From NCBI GenBank assembly GCA_902779455.1, contig CACZBS010000008.1, forward strand, positions 1-64,000: a stretch of 64,000 bases of DNA, given 5' to 3'. How positions within the stretch are numbered: the stretch's first letter is position 1; the number at the start of each line of letters is the position of its first letter. Of this stretch, positions 53,853 to 62,056 are shown piece after piece. The DNA is from an uncultured Prevotellaceae bacterium (GTDB lineage: Bacteria > Bacteroidota > Bacteroidia > Bacteroidales > Bacteroidaceae). The translations under genes and the position numbers were made by a program. The notes beneath the pieces were generated by a model. The model was not told the DNA's origin. It ran no database searches and saw only the letters and a program-made list of their open reading frames with translations.

Positions 53853-55415
53853 TCAACGTTTGATTAGCTTTCGTCCGTTCTGAATCAGCAGGCCCGACTG
53901 GCGCTGCGTAGCCTTGCGGCCCTGCAGGTCGTAGGCGGCAGATGTGGTGCTGTCGATCATCGGCGCCCAGTCGATGGTGCTGAGGTAGCCTCCCATGAAG
54001 TCGAAGGAGATGAGCCCGTAGTCGTCCTCGCTGATCTTCGTGATAGGCTTCGACATGAGGCCGTCGGCAGCAAAGGTCGTGGCAGCCGGCACCGACTCGT
54101 CAGTCAGCTCATTGTTGACCACCTCGTCCTCATAGACGTAGGGATAGGCCGACGTGCTGAGATACTGGCTGTGATGATTGACGTAGGGGTTCTGGTCGTG
54201 ATAGATCTCATCCCAATAGTCATAGTCAAGGCCGTCGGCATGGAACATGTCGTAGCCATGGTGCTCAGGGGAGTTGTTGACCTTGTTGCTCGACCAGTCG
54301 TTCAAGTTGTAGTCGACGTGGAAGATGGCGAGTCCATGTCCGGGGAGACAGGCGTCCCACCCTATCCACTGTCGGTTCTCAAGCAGATAGTACTCATAGT
54401 TCGTCTTCTTCACCTGATAGGTCTTTCCGCCCTCGGCCACCGAGGTCATGTCGGTGATGCTCTCGGCCTCACTGAGCTCGACGGGCTGGGCCCATCCGAG
54501 CAGCATCTTCTCAAGGGCCGAATAGTTTGGCGGGCACCATCCGTTGTCCGAGAAGTTGCCGCCGTCCATGAGGTCCCACTCGTCTACGATGGAGAACTCG
54601 CCAGTGTTCGTTGTGGGATAGATGTCGGGCAGGCCCAGCGAATGCGAGAACTCGTGGCAGATGGTTCCGATACCGCTGCGAATCTTGGGTGTCAGCCGTT
54701 CGGCGCTGACCGTATAGTTCGAGACCGTCAGTCCGTTGGGCAGCTTCACCCTCGAGAAGGTTGCCGTGTGGGGCCATATACAACCTTTCTCCTCGCCGCC
54801 GTTGTCGACGTTGCCGCCCAGTCCGGCATAGACGAAAACGACCTGCTGGGCCATTCCGTCGCCCGACCAGTCGCAGCCCTCGCCCATCGTGCTGTCGTCT
54901 GCCTCGGCGTCGATGACATTGAGGAGGACCTTACGGAAGGTGGGAGTGCGGAAATCGTTGCCGCTGGCCTTCGACGGTTCATCGACCGTGACGGGTCCGT
55001 AGACGTCGAAGGTGATGTCGCAGCGTCCGTCGGACTGGTCGCGGAAGTAGTCGGCGACGCAGCCGACGCCGTGGCGCTCGTTGTAGCCGCGCTCATTGAA
55101 CAGCCGCTCATAGTAGGCCTTCGGGTCGTCCATGCTGAACGTCAGGTCGTTGAACTCGACGAGGACGACGATAGAGTGCTTATCAGCCAAGCGGTCCCAC
55201 ATATTGCGGTTGATGCTGGGCAGGCGGCGCGGCCTCCCCGTGCGGGCCTCAGCCACACCGCTGTCGGCTTCGGCCTGCAGGTAGGGGGTACAGTTTCCCC
55301 GCTTGGGGCGGATGTCTTGTGCGGCGGCACAGAGCGGTAAAAGGGTAAAAAGGCATAAAGGCAAAGCCCGTTTAGCCATTCTGGTCATTGTTCTATAGAT
55401 TAGCATTGTCTTCAT
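53853..55415 (-). CDS. M6-family secreted metalloprotease with T9SS-like tail
   Basis: 520 aa. Zinc motif HEFSH at about 253-257 followed by SLGLPDIYP, as in immune-inhibitor-A type M6 proteases. The start may be 55415 or the Met at 55379, which directly begins the signal peptide MAKRALPLC. The signal core is encoded by a heptamer-like array (55335-55362). The C-terminus [16 protein letters not shown] to KLIKR matches the short sorting tail seen in two other proteins of the window, so export by type IX secretion is likely. Confidence 0.88.
   Translation of the reverse strand: MKTMLIYRTMTRMAKRALPLCLFTLLPLCAAAQDIRPKRGNCTPYLQAEADSGVAEARTGRPRRLPSINRNMWDRLADKHSIVVLVEFNDLTFSMDDPKAYYERLFNERGYNERHGVGCVADYFRDQSDGRCDITFDVYGPVTVDEPSKASGNDFRTPTFRKVLLNVIDAEADDSTMGEGCDWSGDGMAQQVVFVYAGLGGNVDNGGEEKGCIWPHTATFSRVKLPNGLTVSNYTVSAERLTPKIRSGIGTICHEFSHSLGLPDIYPTTNTGEFSIVDEWDLMDGGNFSDNGWCPPNYSALEKMLLGWAQPVELSEAESITDMTSVAEGGKTYQVKKTNYEYYLLENRQWIGWDACLPGHGLAIFHVDYNLNDWSSNKVNNSPEHHGYDMFHADGLDYDYWDEIYHDQNPYVNHHSQYLSTSAYPYVYEDEVVNNELTDESVPAATTFAADGLMSKPITKISEDDYGLISFDFMGGYLSTIDWAPMIDSTTSAAYDLQGRKATQRQSGLLIQNGRKLIKR
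55335..55362. repeat. Heptamer-like mini-array in the M6 protease signal peptide
   Basis: Four degenerate 7-bp units (CGGTAAA, AGGGTAA, AAAGGCA, TAAAGGC). They encode the Leu/Phe-rich signal core. A related T/C-rich stretch lies upstream at 55417-55447. Confidence 0.55.
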
Positions 55416-55471
55416 CTTTTCTTTTTTTTCCTTTTTACTCTTTTACCTTAATTAATATATGTCCGTGAGAA

Positions 55472-57121
55472 TTACTTTCCGCAGGGAGCCCAGGGCTTCA
55501 GCGTCTTGAAGAAGTCGTTGCCCTTGTCGTCAACGAGGATGAAGGCAGGGAAGTCCTCAACGTCGATCTTCCAGATGGCCTCCATGCCCAGCTCAGGATA
55601 TTCGACGCACTCGATCGACTTGATGCTCGACTGCGACAGGACGGCAGCGACGCCGCCAATGCTGCCCAGATAGAATCCGCCGTACTTCTGGCAGGCGTCG
55701 GTGACCTGCTGCGAGCGGTTGCCCTTGGCAATCATGACGAGCGAGGCGCCCAGCGACTGAAACTCGTCGACGTAGGGGTCCATGCGGTTGGCCGTCGTCG
55801 GGCCCATCGAGCCGCAGGGGTAGCCCTCGGGCGTCTTGGCCGGTCCGGCGTAGAGGACGGGGTACTTCTTGAAGTATTCGGGCATGGGCTCGCCGGCGTC
55901 GATGCGGGCCTTCAGCTTGGCATGGGCAATGTCGCGGGCCACAATGATGGTGCCCTTGAGGTTGACGCGGGTCGAGACGGGATACTTGGTCAGCTCGCGA
56001 CGGACGGCGTCGATGCCCTGGTTCAGGTCAATCTCAATCGTGTTCTGGCCCTCGCCGGCCTTGGCATACTCTGCGGGAATCAGCTCCGAGGGGTTCGAGT
56101 CCATCTTCTCGAGCCAGATGCCGTCACGGTTGATCTTAGCCTTGATGTTGCGGTCGGCCGAGCACGAGACGCCCATGCCGATGGGGCACGAAGCACCGTG
56201 GCGGGGCAGACGGACGACGCGGATGTCGTGGGCCATATACTTACCGCCGAACTGCGCGCCGAGCCCGATGCGATGAGCCTCGTCGAGGAGCTTCTGCTCC
56301 AGGTCGACATCGCGGAAGGCGCGGCCCGTCTCGTCGCCCGTGGTGGGCAGCGAGTCGTAGTATTTGATTGAGGCGAGCTTCACCGTCAGCAGGTTCTTCT
56401 CGGCCGACGTGCCACCAATGACAAAGGCAATGTGATAGGGCGGGCAGGCAGCCGTGCCCAGCGACCGCATCTTCTCGACGAGGAACGGGATGAGCGTCCC
56501 CTCGTTCTGAATCGTTGCCTTGGTCATGGGATAGAAGTAGGTCTTGTTAGCCGAGCCGCCGCCCTTGGCCACCATGACGAAGCGATACTCTGCGCCCTCC
56601 GTGGCCTCGATGTCGATCTGGGCGGGCAGGTTGCAGCGCGTGTTCACCTCGTCGTACATCGTCAGCGGGGCGTTCTGCGAATAGCGCAGGTTGTCCTGCG
56701 TGAACGTATTGTACACGCCAAGGCTGAGTGCTTCCTCGTCCTCGAAGTCGGTCCAGACGCGCTGGCCCTTCTCGCCGTGAATGATGGCCGTACCAGTGTC
56801 CTGGCAGAAGGGCAGGACGCCGCGGGCGGCCACCTCAGCGTTGCGCAGGAACTGCAGGGCCACGTATTTGTCGTTCTCCGAGGCCTCAGGGTCCTGCAGG
56901 ATCTGAGCCACTTGCAGGTTGTGCTCGCGGCGCAGCATGAACTCCACATCGTGGAATGCCTGCTGGGCCAGCAGGGTCAGGGCCTCGCGTGAGACCTTGA
57001 CGATCTCCTTGCCCTCAAATTCGCTGACGCTGACGCCCTCGCGCGAAAGCAGTCTATACTCGGTTGTGTCTTCTCCCAACTGGAACATGGGAGCATACTT
57101 GAATGCTGGTGTAGTAGCCAT
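55472..57121 (-). CDS. Class I fumarate hydratase
   Basis: 549 aa. The [4Fe-4S] cysteines fit the class: C106 (FCQDTG), C226 (TAACPP) and C320 (GVSCSAD). The N-terminal alpha domain and C-terminal swivelling domain are fused, as in FumA/FumB. It interconverts fumarate and malate, in this group mostly in the reductive branch to succinate. Own -7 box upstream; M6 protease gene follows after 56 bp. Confidence 0.96.
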   Translation of the reverse strand: MATTPAFKYAPMFQLGEDTTEYRLLSREGVSVSEFEGKEIVKVSREALTLLAQQAFHDVEFMLRREHNLQVAQILQDPEASENDKYVALQFLRNAEVAARGVLPFCQDTGTAIIHGEKGQRVWTDFEDEEALSLGVYNTFTQDNLRYSQNAPLTMYDEVNTRCNLPAQIDIEATEGAEYRFVMVAKGGGSANKTYFYPMTKATIQNEGTLIPFLVEKMRSLGTAACPPYHIAFVIGGTSAEKNLLTVKLASIKYYDSLPTTGDETGRAFRDVDLEQKLLDEAHRIGLGAQFGGKYMAHDIRVVRLPRHGASCPIGMGVSCSADRNIKAKINRDGIWLEKMDSNPSELIPAEYAKAGEGQNTIEIDLNQGIDAVRRELTKYPVSTRVNLKGTIIVARDIAHAKLKARIDAGEPMPEYFKKYPVLYAGPAKTPEGYPCGSMGPTTANRMDPYVDEFQSLGASLVMIAKGNRSQQVTDACQKYGGFYLGSIGGVAAVLSQSSIKSIECVEYPELGMEAIWKIDVEDFPAFILVDDKGNDFFKTLKPWAPCGK

Positions 57122-57163
57122 AAATCTTACGTTTTATTGATAAGGTATATCATTTATTGGCTG

Positions 57164-57171
57164 CAAAGTTA
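57164..57171 (-). promoter_or_regulatory. -7 box of the fumarase gene
   Basis: TAACTTTG on the minus strand, 43 nt before the ATG. Confidence 0.6.
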
Positions 57172-57252
57172 CGAAAAAAGAACGAATAACTGAAAAAAAT
57201 CAGTAATTTATTTAATGGCAGGGTTAGAAATGAGGCGGAGACGACGGAAAAC

Positions 57253-57353
57253 AAAGTAGCGCTTTGACGTAAGAGAAGTGCCGCTTTGACCTCAACAAAG
57301 TACCGCTTTGACATGAAAGAAGTGCCGTTTCTCTTGCCAAGAAGCGGCACTTC
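57253..57353. repeat. 22-bp periodic array of small palindromes (array 4)
   Basis: Five units start at 57253, 57275, 57297, 57319 and 57341, exactly 22 bp apart. Each is RAAG-N5-YTTY with middles TAGCG, TGCCG, TACCG, TGCCG, CGGCA. The last is the inverse of units 2 and 4 and gives a stem with unit 4. Same unit and period as 4169-4256. Confidence 0.88.
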
Positions 57354-57369
57354 ATTTTTTGCATTGGTT

Positions 57370-60300
57370 TCACTTCGTCATCACCTTCTTGCCTTCGACG
57401 ACATAGATGCCCCTGCGCTGAGGACGGTCGACGGGACGACCCTGCAGGTCGTAGACATTGTGGGCTGGGGCTTGATCCGCATCGGGCGCTGTCAGACCTT
57501 TCGTGCTAAGGTCGACGACACGCAACTTGCCGTCAGTGAGGAGTGTGGATGCGTCGAGTTCATAGCTGGGATCAGGATCGTCAGTCTCTAACTTGACGAC
57601 GAAGTTGCCCGTCTGGCTGCCAAACTCGGAGAATACCTCGATCTCGTCGCCATCGGCAAGCTTGCGCGTCGCTGGGACGGAGACGAGGATCGTATCGCCA
57701 TTATGTCGCACGGAGCCGCTGACGCTGATCTTGGTGCTACCCACAGCCGTCAGCTGACAACGCAGGGTGGAGCCCTGATTGAGCGTCAGGTTGCCTGAGA
57801 GTCGCAGCGTGCCCACCAAGCCATAGAGTCCTCCCTGGACGACGCCGCCTTTGTTGACTGTTGCGCTGCTGGTGAGGGCATTGCCAGTCAGTGTGCCTCC
57901 GTTGCCGACAGTAATGAGGGCAGTGTTCATGACGTCGGACGACGAATTGTTCAGTTCGAGCGTTCCTCCATTGACCGTGATGGGCGAAGTATGTCCTGGC
58001 GTCGTGAGGGTTAGCTTGCCTGTTCCCTCCTTAGTGACGCGGTTGGCCTTGAGCAGTCCGGCAAAGCGGGTGTCGGTGTTCAGATTGCCCACCTGCCATG
58101 TGCTGCCGCCCAGCACGCCGTCCGCTGCTGTGCCTGAAAGGGCCCCGAGGCGAGTGGTGGCCGTCACCGTATTGCCACTGCCCCCCTTGTAGTGGCCAAT
58201 GTTGGTGGCGGCATCGACGACAAGGGTCGTCTTGCTCATATCCGTCACCGTCGACATCAGTCGCCACTGGCTGCCGCTGGCCGTCAGCTGTCCTTCGAAC
58301 TGCGAGAAGCTGGCCCCGATGTCGCAGCGCACATAGCGTGAGACGATGGTCAGCGACCCCTTACCAAGGAACGAGCCGTTGATGCGGCCCCGACTGGAAC
58401 CAATGATCTTATTGGTCGTGCCTGCCTGGATGGTGCACTGGTGGTTGAACTCGGGAACGGTCGACGTGCTGTTGACGTCGATCTGATGGACCTCGCCGCC
58501 TGCCAGCACCATGGGTGATCCGCTACGTCCGAAGGTAGAGTTCCATGCGCCCTGGGCCACGATGCCTCGCTTGACGATCACTCCCGCAAACGGGTTCGAC
58601 CCTCCATAAGTGAAGTTAAGCTGACCCGGACCATCCTTGACGAGGTAGCCCGTACCGTTGACCTGACCCTTCAGCGAGAGGGCGCTGTTCGACTGCTGGA
58701 TGCGAATGGTGGCTGTGTCAGTAAGGGTGATGACGCGATCGGTGCCCATGTTGTCGCGGCTGAGCACGAGGGTGCCGCCGTTCAGTTGCAGGTTGCCGCT
58801 CTTGGCCGCGGCGGCACCAATGGCGCTGGGCTGACCGCCGTCGTAGCAGTTGGGCACGGTGAGCTGACCGCCGTTGACGATTGTCGGGCCTGTGTAGTCG
58901 CTATACTTCATATTAAGCGTCACGTCGGCATCCTTCTCCACCGTCACGCCGCCCTCGCCAGAGAGGCCGCCCTCGCCAGAGAGGACATAGCGGCCGCCCT
59001 GGAAGGTGACGCCGCTGGTGACCATCTTGTCGTTGAGGACGACGTCAGTCCTGGCCGCATCGTCGCTGAACACAACGGCATCGCCAGCAACGAAAGGTGT
59101 GGCGGAGCCGTTCAACGTGAAGTTATTAGTCTTATAGTCCCAGACATTACCCAAGGCTCCAGTCCAGACGACGTCCTGTTGGGGTGCACGTGAGGCATGG
59201 ACGTGAAGGACAAGCTGACGACCGTCGACGACCTCAAAGTCGTAGTTGACGCCCTCAAGGCCGCGAGTGCGAAGCCGGCTGATGTCGCAAGTCAGCTTGC
59301 CCGTACACTTGGCAATGATATAGTCGGCAGCATCCTGAGTCATAAGGTTCATCGTGATATAGTTGGTATTTTTGAATGAGAGGTCGCCTTCGACGGAGAG
59401 TGCGCCGTTCAGGAACGTGAGCGGACAGTCGTCGCAAGTGGGCTCGATGGTGCGTGTGTTGATTTCCAAATACACATTGCCTGGCAGGGTCATGCTTCTC
59501 CGCGAGCTGATGACATCGCCGCCAGCCAGCAGCCGGCAGCCCTCATAGTTGAGCGCGCCCTCGAAGGTGATGGTGTCTTCAAGCGTGACATTGCCGCTCA
59601 GCGTGCCGCGGGCCCGAAGCTCCACGGGGCCTGCGATATGTCCGTTGACGCAAAGCGTACCCTCGCTGATGATGGTCTGGCCCGTATGCATGAGGTTGGC
59701 ATTGAATGTGGCCGTGCCGAGCATCGACTTGATGAGGCGGCCACTGCCTGACGTCCCACTGCCACCGAACGTATAGTCATGGCCACGAGAATTCATCAGA
59801 TAGATGCAGGAGGCCTGCAGGGGCTGATCGAAGGCGACAGGCTGGCTGTTGTCGCCTGAAAGGTCGAACATCAGGCTTTTGCCGGCTTCGTAGTCGGCAG
59901 GCGAAGTCTGGTCGAAGGTGGTCCACTGGCTGTTGCCTTTCCATCGCAGGTCGGCCGTAAAGACAGGCGGTAGCGGAGGCATGGGCATGTCGCCGCCAAG
60001 ATAAAAGCTTGTATTGGGGTGCTGATAGTAGCCTCGCGTAGTGCAGTCGCCACGATAGTGCGGGTCTTGCTGGAGGCAATAGATGCTGTAGTTGGTGGGC
60101 ATGTTGGTGGTATATCCTACGAGGCCCGTACAGCCGTCGGCATTCTGGTTAGCAAGGATGATCTCCTCGCGCCAGTCGCCCATGATGTCGCCCATGAAGG
60201 TCGGACGCGTGCCTGTGCCGCCATGGGTGGCCCAATTGCTCTCCTGAGAGAACTCTATGAGACGGGCTTTCGAGAGCACCTGCGTAATCATCATGTTGGT

Positions 60301-61956
60301 GCCCCATCCCGAACCGCCTGGCGACGAGAGCTCCTCACGTTGCAGGTCGCCATTCCACCAGACGCCCTCGAACATCGTGCTGATGCCACAGCCAGAGCGG
60401 GTGTAATCAGTCTTCTCGCCCTTGCAGTCGTAGATAAAGTCGTCAGTGAAACTATAGAGCTCGTAGCCCTTGCGCGACGCGTCGACGTCCATGCAGGCAC
60501 CACGTCCCACGTCGTAGACCGAAGGCAGATACCACTCCTTGATGCGCTCAGCCGTTCGGGCATCGTAGAGCAACTGTCCAAGTAGAGCGCTCTGCTGAAT
60601 AGCATAGACCTCCAGACCAGGACGGTCGGGGTCGATGTCGCTCAGGATGAAGCGGTCGCCATGGCCGATGCCCGGACTCTGGAACCAGCCGTTGCGAGGA
60701 TTGACGGAGTAGCCGCCCTGAATCATCTCGTCGCAGCCGTCACCATCGACGTCAGCGACGCGCAACTGGTGGAACTCTGCAGGCCAGGGCGATTTGTCGT
60801 TACGGCTCCACGTGGCCGAATGGTGCCAGTTGGAAGGAATTCCGCCGTCCCAGTCGTAGTCCCAGGTGAAGACGTAGTTGTGGTGGGTCTTATTTGTTTC
60901 GCGGTCGAGACACTCCATGACGAGCGAGGGATGCACGCCGTCAAGATAGCAGATGCAGAAATGGCCGTCCATGGCCGAATAGCCGTCGCTCATGTAGTCA
61001 GAGCGATTGGTGCGGGTGTAGCGGTCTTGACCATCGTGCACCTCGTCATATTTCAGTTCGCTGCAGGCGATCTCTGCGCCCGTCAGCCCGTCGATGACGG
61101 AGACATAGAAAGGACGGTTGCGCTGCGACTGCTGCCGATAGTCCACGATGCCGTCGCCATCCGCGTCGGCCACAGTGCTGCCCATGGCATAGAGGCCCCA
61201 GGTCTCGTTCTCCTTATCCCAGAACCGCGTGCCGTCGCAACTCTTGATGATGACCTCGCAACGTCCGTCGCAGTTGATGTCGTAGGCCACGACCATGTCG
61301 TTCTGTCCGCCACAGATGTTCACATTTGGGCCCATGTCAACGGTCCATAGCAACGTGCCGTCCAGTTTGTAGGCCTGAATCTTATGCGACGTCGTAGCCA
61401 TGTTGTCGCGCCGGTCCTCTGCATCGTCGTCAGTTCCAGCCCCTGCGAAGAGACGGTCGCAGACGACGGCATCCACCTCGCCGTCGCCGTCAGTGTCCAT
61501 AGGCCATACGTATTTGGTACGATAGTCGTTGCGGCTGATGACTTTGTCGTCAAAGTCGAACTTAAACCATACGTTTGGCCAGGGCTGTGTCTTATAAAGG
61601 AAAGGAGAACTGATAGGGCCCTCTACCCCATCGGGACTGACTGCAGCGACGGCATACTCCGTGCCTGATGCGATGGTCGTCTGCAGACACGTGTTACGGA
61701 TGGGTGTAGCATTAATCTTGGTGTACGCCGTCGTTCCTGCGGTGCGACGATAGACATTATAGGTTGTGCCCTCTGGCTCCTCAGCCAGTTTGCGCCATGA
61801 GATGAGCGAGCCTTGACCGCCAGTGCTGGTCACGCTGCGCCCGCCAGTACGATTGACGGCTACGACGCCACGTCCCGTCGGCTGTTGAAGCCGCTGAGCG
61901 AAAGATGGGATTGAAAGCAGAAGGATTCCTGCTAAAAGAGGTAATCTGAACTTCAT
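57370..61956 (-). CDS. PL11-type rhamnogalacturonan lyase fused to autotransporter-like beta repeats
   Basis: 1528 aa. Signal peptide (about 1-20). Residues about 20-640 match family 11 rhamnogalacturonan lyases: Ca-binding DTDGDGEVD, DADGDGIVD and DVDGDGCDE loops of a beta-propeller, and DIMGDWREEI. PL11 enzymes are usually about 600-750 aa. Residues about 650-1430 are instead Gly/Thr/Asn-rich beta repeats with PATR-like units such as GPGQLNF and EGTGKLTL...GGTLELNN. The end, YDLQGRPVDRPQRRGIYV to VMTK, is a T9SS-like tail. A perfect 18-bp tandem (58948-58983) duplicates LSGEGG. Probably a surface pectin lyase on a long beta-helix stalk. Confidence 0.85.
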   Translation of the reverse strand: MKFRLPLLAGILLLSIPSFAQRLQQPTGRGVVAVNRTGGRSVTSTGGQGSLISWRKLAEEPEGTTYNVYRRTAGTTAYTKINATPIRNTCLQTTIASGTEYAVAAVSPDGVEGPISSPFLYKTQPWPNVWFKFDFDDKVISRNDYRTKYVWPMDTDGDGEVDAVVCDRLFAGAGTDDDAEDRRDNMATTSHKIQAYKLDGTLLWTVDMGPNVNICGGQNDMVVAYDINCDGRCEVIIKSCDGTRFWDKENETWGLYAMGSTVADADGDGIVDYRQQSQRNRPFYVSVIDGLTGAEIACSELKYDEVHDGQDRYTRTNRSDYMSDGYSAMDGHFCICYLDGVHPSLVMECLDRETNKTHHNYVFTWDYDWDGGIPSNWHHSATWSRNDKSPWPAEFHQLRVADVDGDGCDEMIQGGYSVNPRNGWFQSPGIGHGDRFILSDIDPDRPGLEVYAIQQSALLGQLLYDARTAERIKEWYLPSVYDVGRGACMDVDASRKGYELYSFTDDFIYDCKGEKTDYTRSGCGISTMFEGVWWNGDLQREELSSPGGSGWGTNMMITQVLSKARLIEFSQESNWATHGGTGTRPTFMGDIMGDWREEIILANQNADGCTGLVGYTTNMPTNYSIYCLQQDPHYRGDCTTRGYYQHPNTSFYLGGDMPMPPLPPVFTADLRWKGNSQWTTFDQTSPADYEAGKSLMFDLSGDNSQPVAFDQPLQASCIYLMNSRGHDYTFGGSGTSGSGRLIKSMLGTATFNANLMHTGQTIISEGTLCVNGHIAGPVELRARGTLSGNVTLEDTITFEGALNYEGCRLLAGGDVISSRRSMTLPGNVYLEINTRTIEPTCDDCPLTFLNGALSVEGDLSFKNTNYITMNLMTQDAADYIIAKCTGKLTCDISRLRTRGLEGVNYDFEVVDGRQLVLHVHASRAPQQDVVWTGALGNVWDYKTNNFTLNGSATPFVAGDAVVFSDDAARTDVVLNDKMVTSGVTFQGGRYVLSGEGGLSGEGGVTVEKDADVTLNMKYSDYTGPTIVNGGQLTVPNCYDGGQPSAIGAAAAKSGNLQLNGGTLVLSRDNMGTDRVITLTDTATIRIQQSNSALSLKGQVNGTGYLVKDGPGQLNFTYGGSNPFAGVIVKRGIVAQGAWNSTFGRSGSPMVLAGGEVHQIDVNSTSTVPEFNHQCTIQAGTTNKIIGSSRGRINGSFLGKGSLTIVSRYVRCDIGASFSQFEGQLTASGSQWRLMSTVTDMSKTTLVVDAATNIGHYKGGSGNTVTATTRLGALSGTAADGVLGGSTWQVGNLNTDTRFAGLLKANRVTKEGTGKLTLTTPGHTSPITVNGGTLELNNSSSDVMNTALITVGNGGTLTGNALTSSATVNKGGVVQGGLYGLVGTLRLSGNLTLNQGSTLRCQLTAVGSTKISVSGSVRHNGDTILVSVPATRKLADGDEIEVFSEFGSQTGNFVVKLETDDPDPSYELDASTLLTDGKLRVVDLSTKGLTAPDADQAPAHNVYDLQGRPVDRPQRRGIYVVEGKKVMTK
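58948..58983. repeat. 18-bp perfect tandem duplication in the PL11 gene
   Basis: Two identical 18-bp units encode LSGEGG twice in the beta-repeat region. Confidence 0.85.
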
Positions 61957-61982
61957 TTGTTTTAGTAGTTTGTCTAAAGTGA

Positions 61983-62034
61983 AAAGGAGTTGTCCGCCCA
62001 GTGTGCGGTTGCGCTTTGACGGACAGCCCCTTTG
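61983..62034 (-). terminator. Terminator of the M16 peptidase gene
   Basis: Imperfect stem pairing about 61983-61996 with 62020-62034 (core CTGTCCG / CGGACAA), followed on the minus strand by TCCTTTTC. Confidence 0.6.
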
Positions 62035-62056
62035 AATGTTTCGTTAAATTGAGAGA

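Noticed and set aside
57319-57353. Terminator for the PL11 gene
   Set aside because: The stem formed by units 4 and 5 has its T-run on the plus side, while PL11 is transcribed on the minus strand; the exact 22-bp period is better explained as a repeat array.
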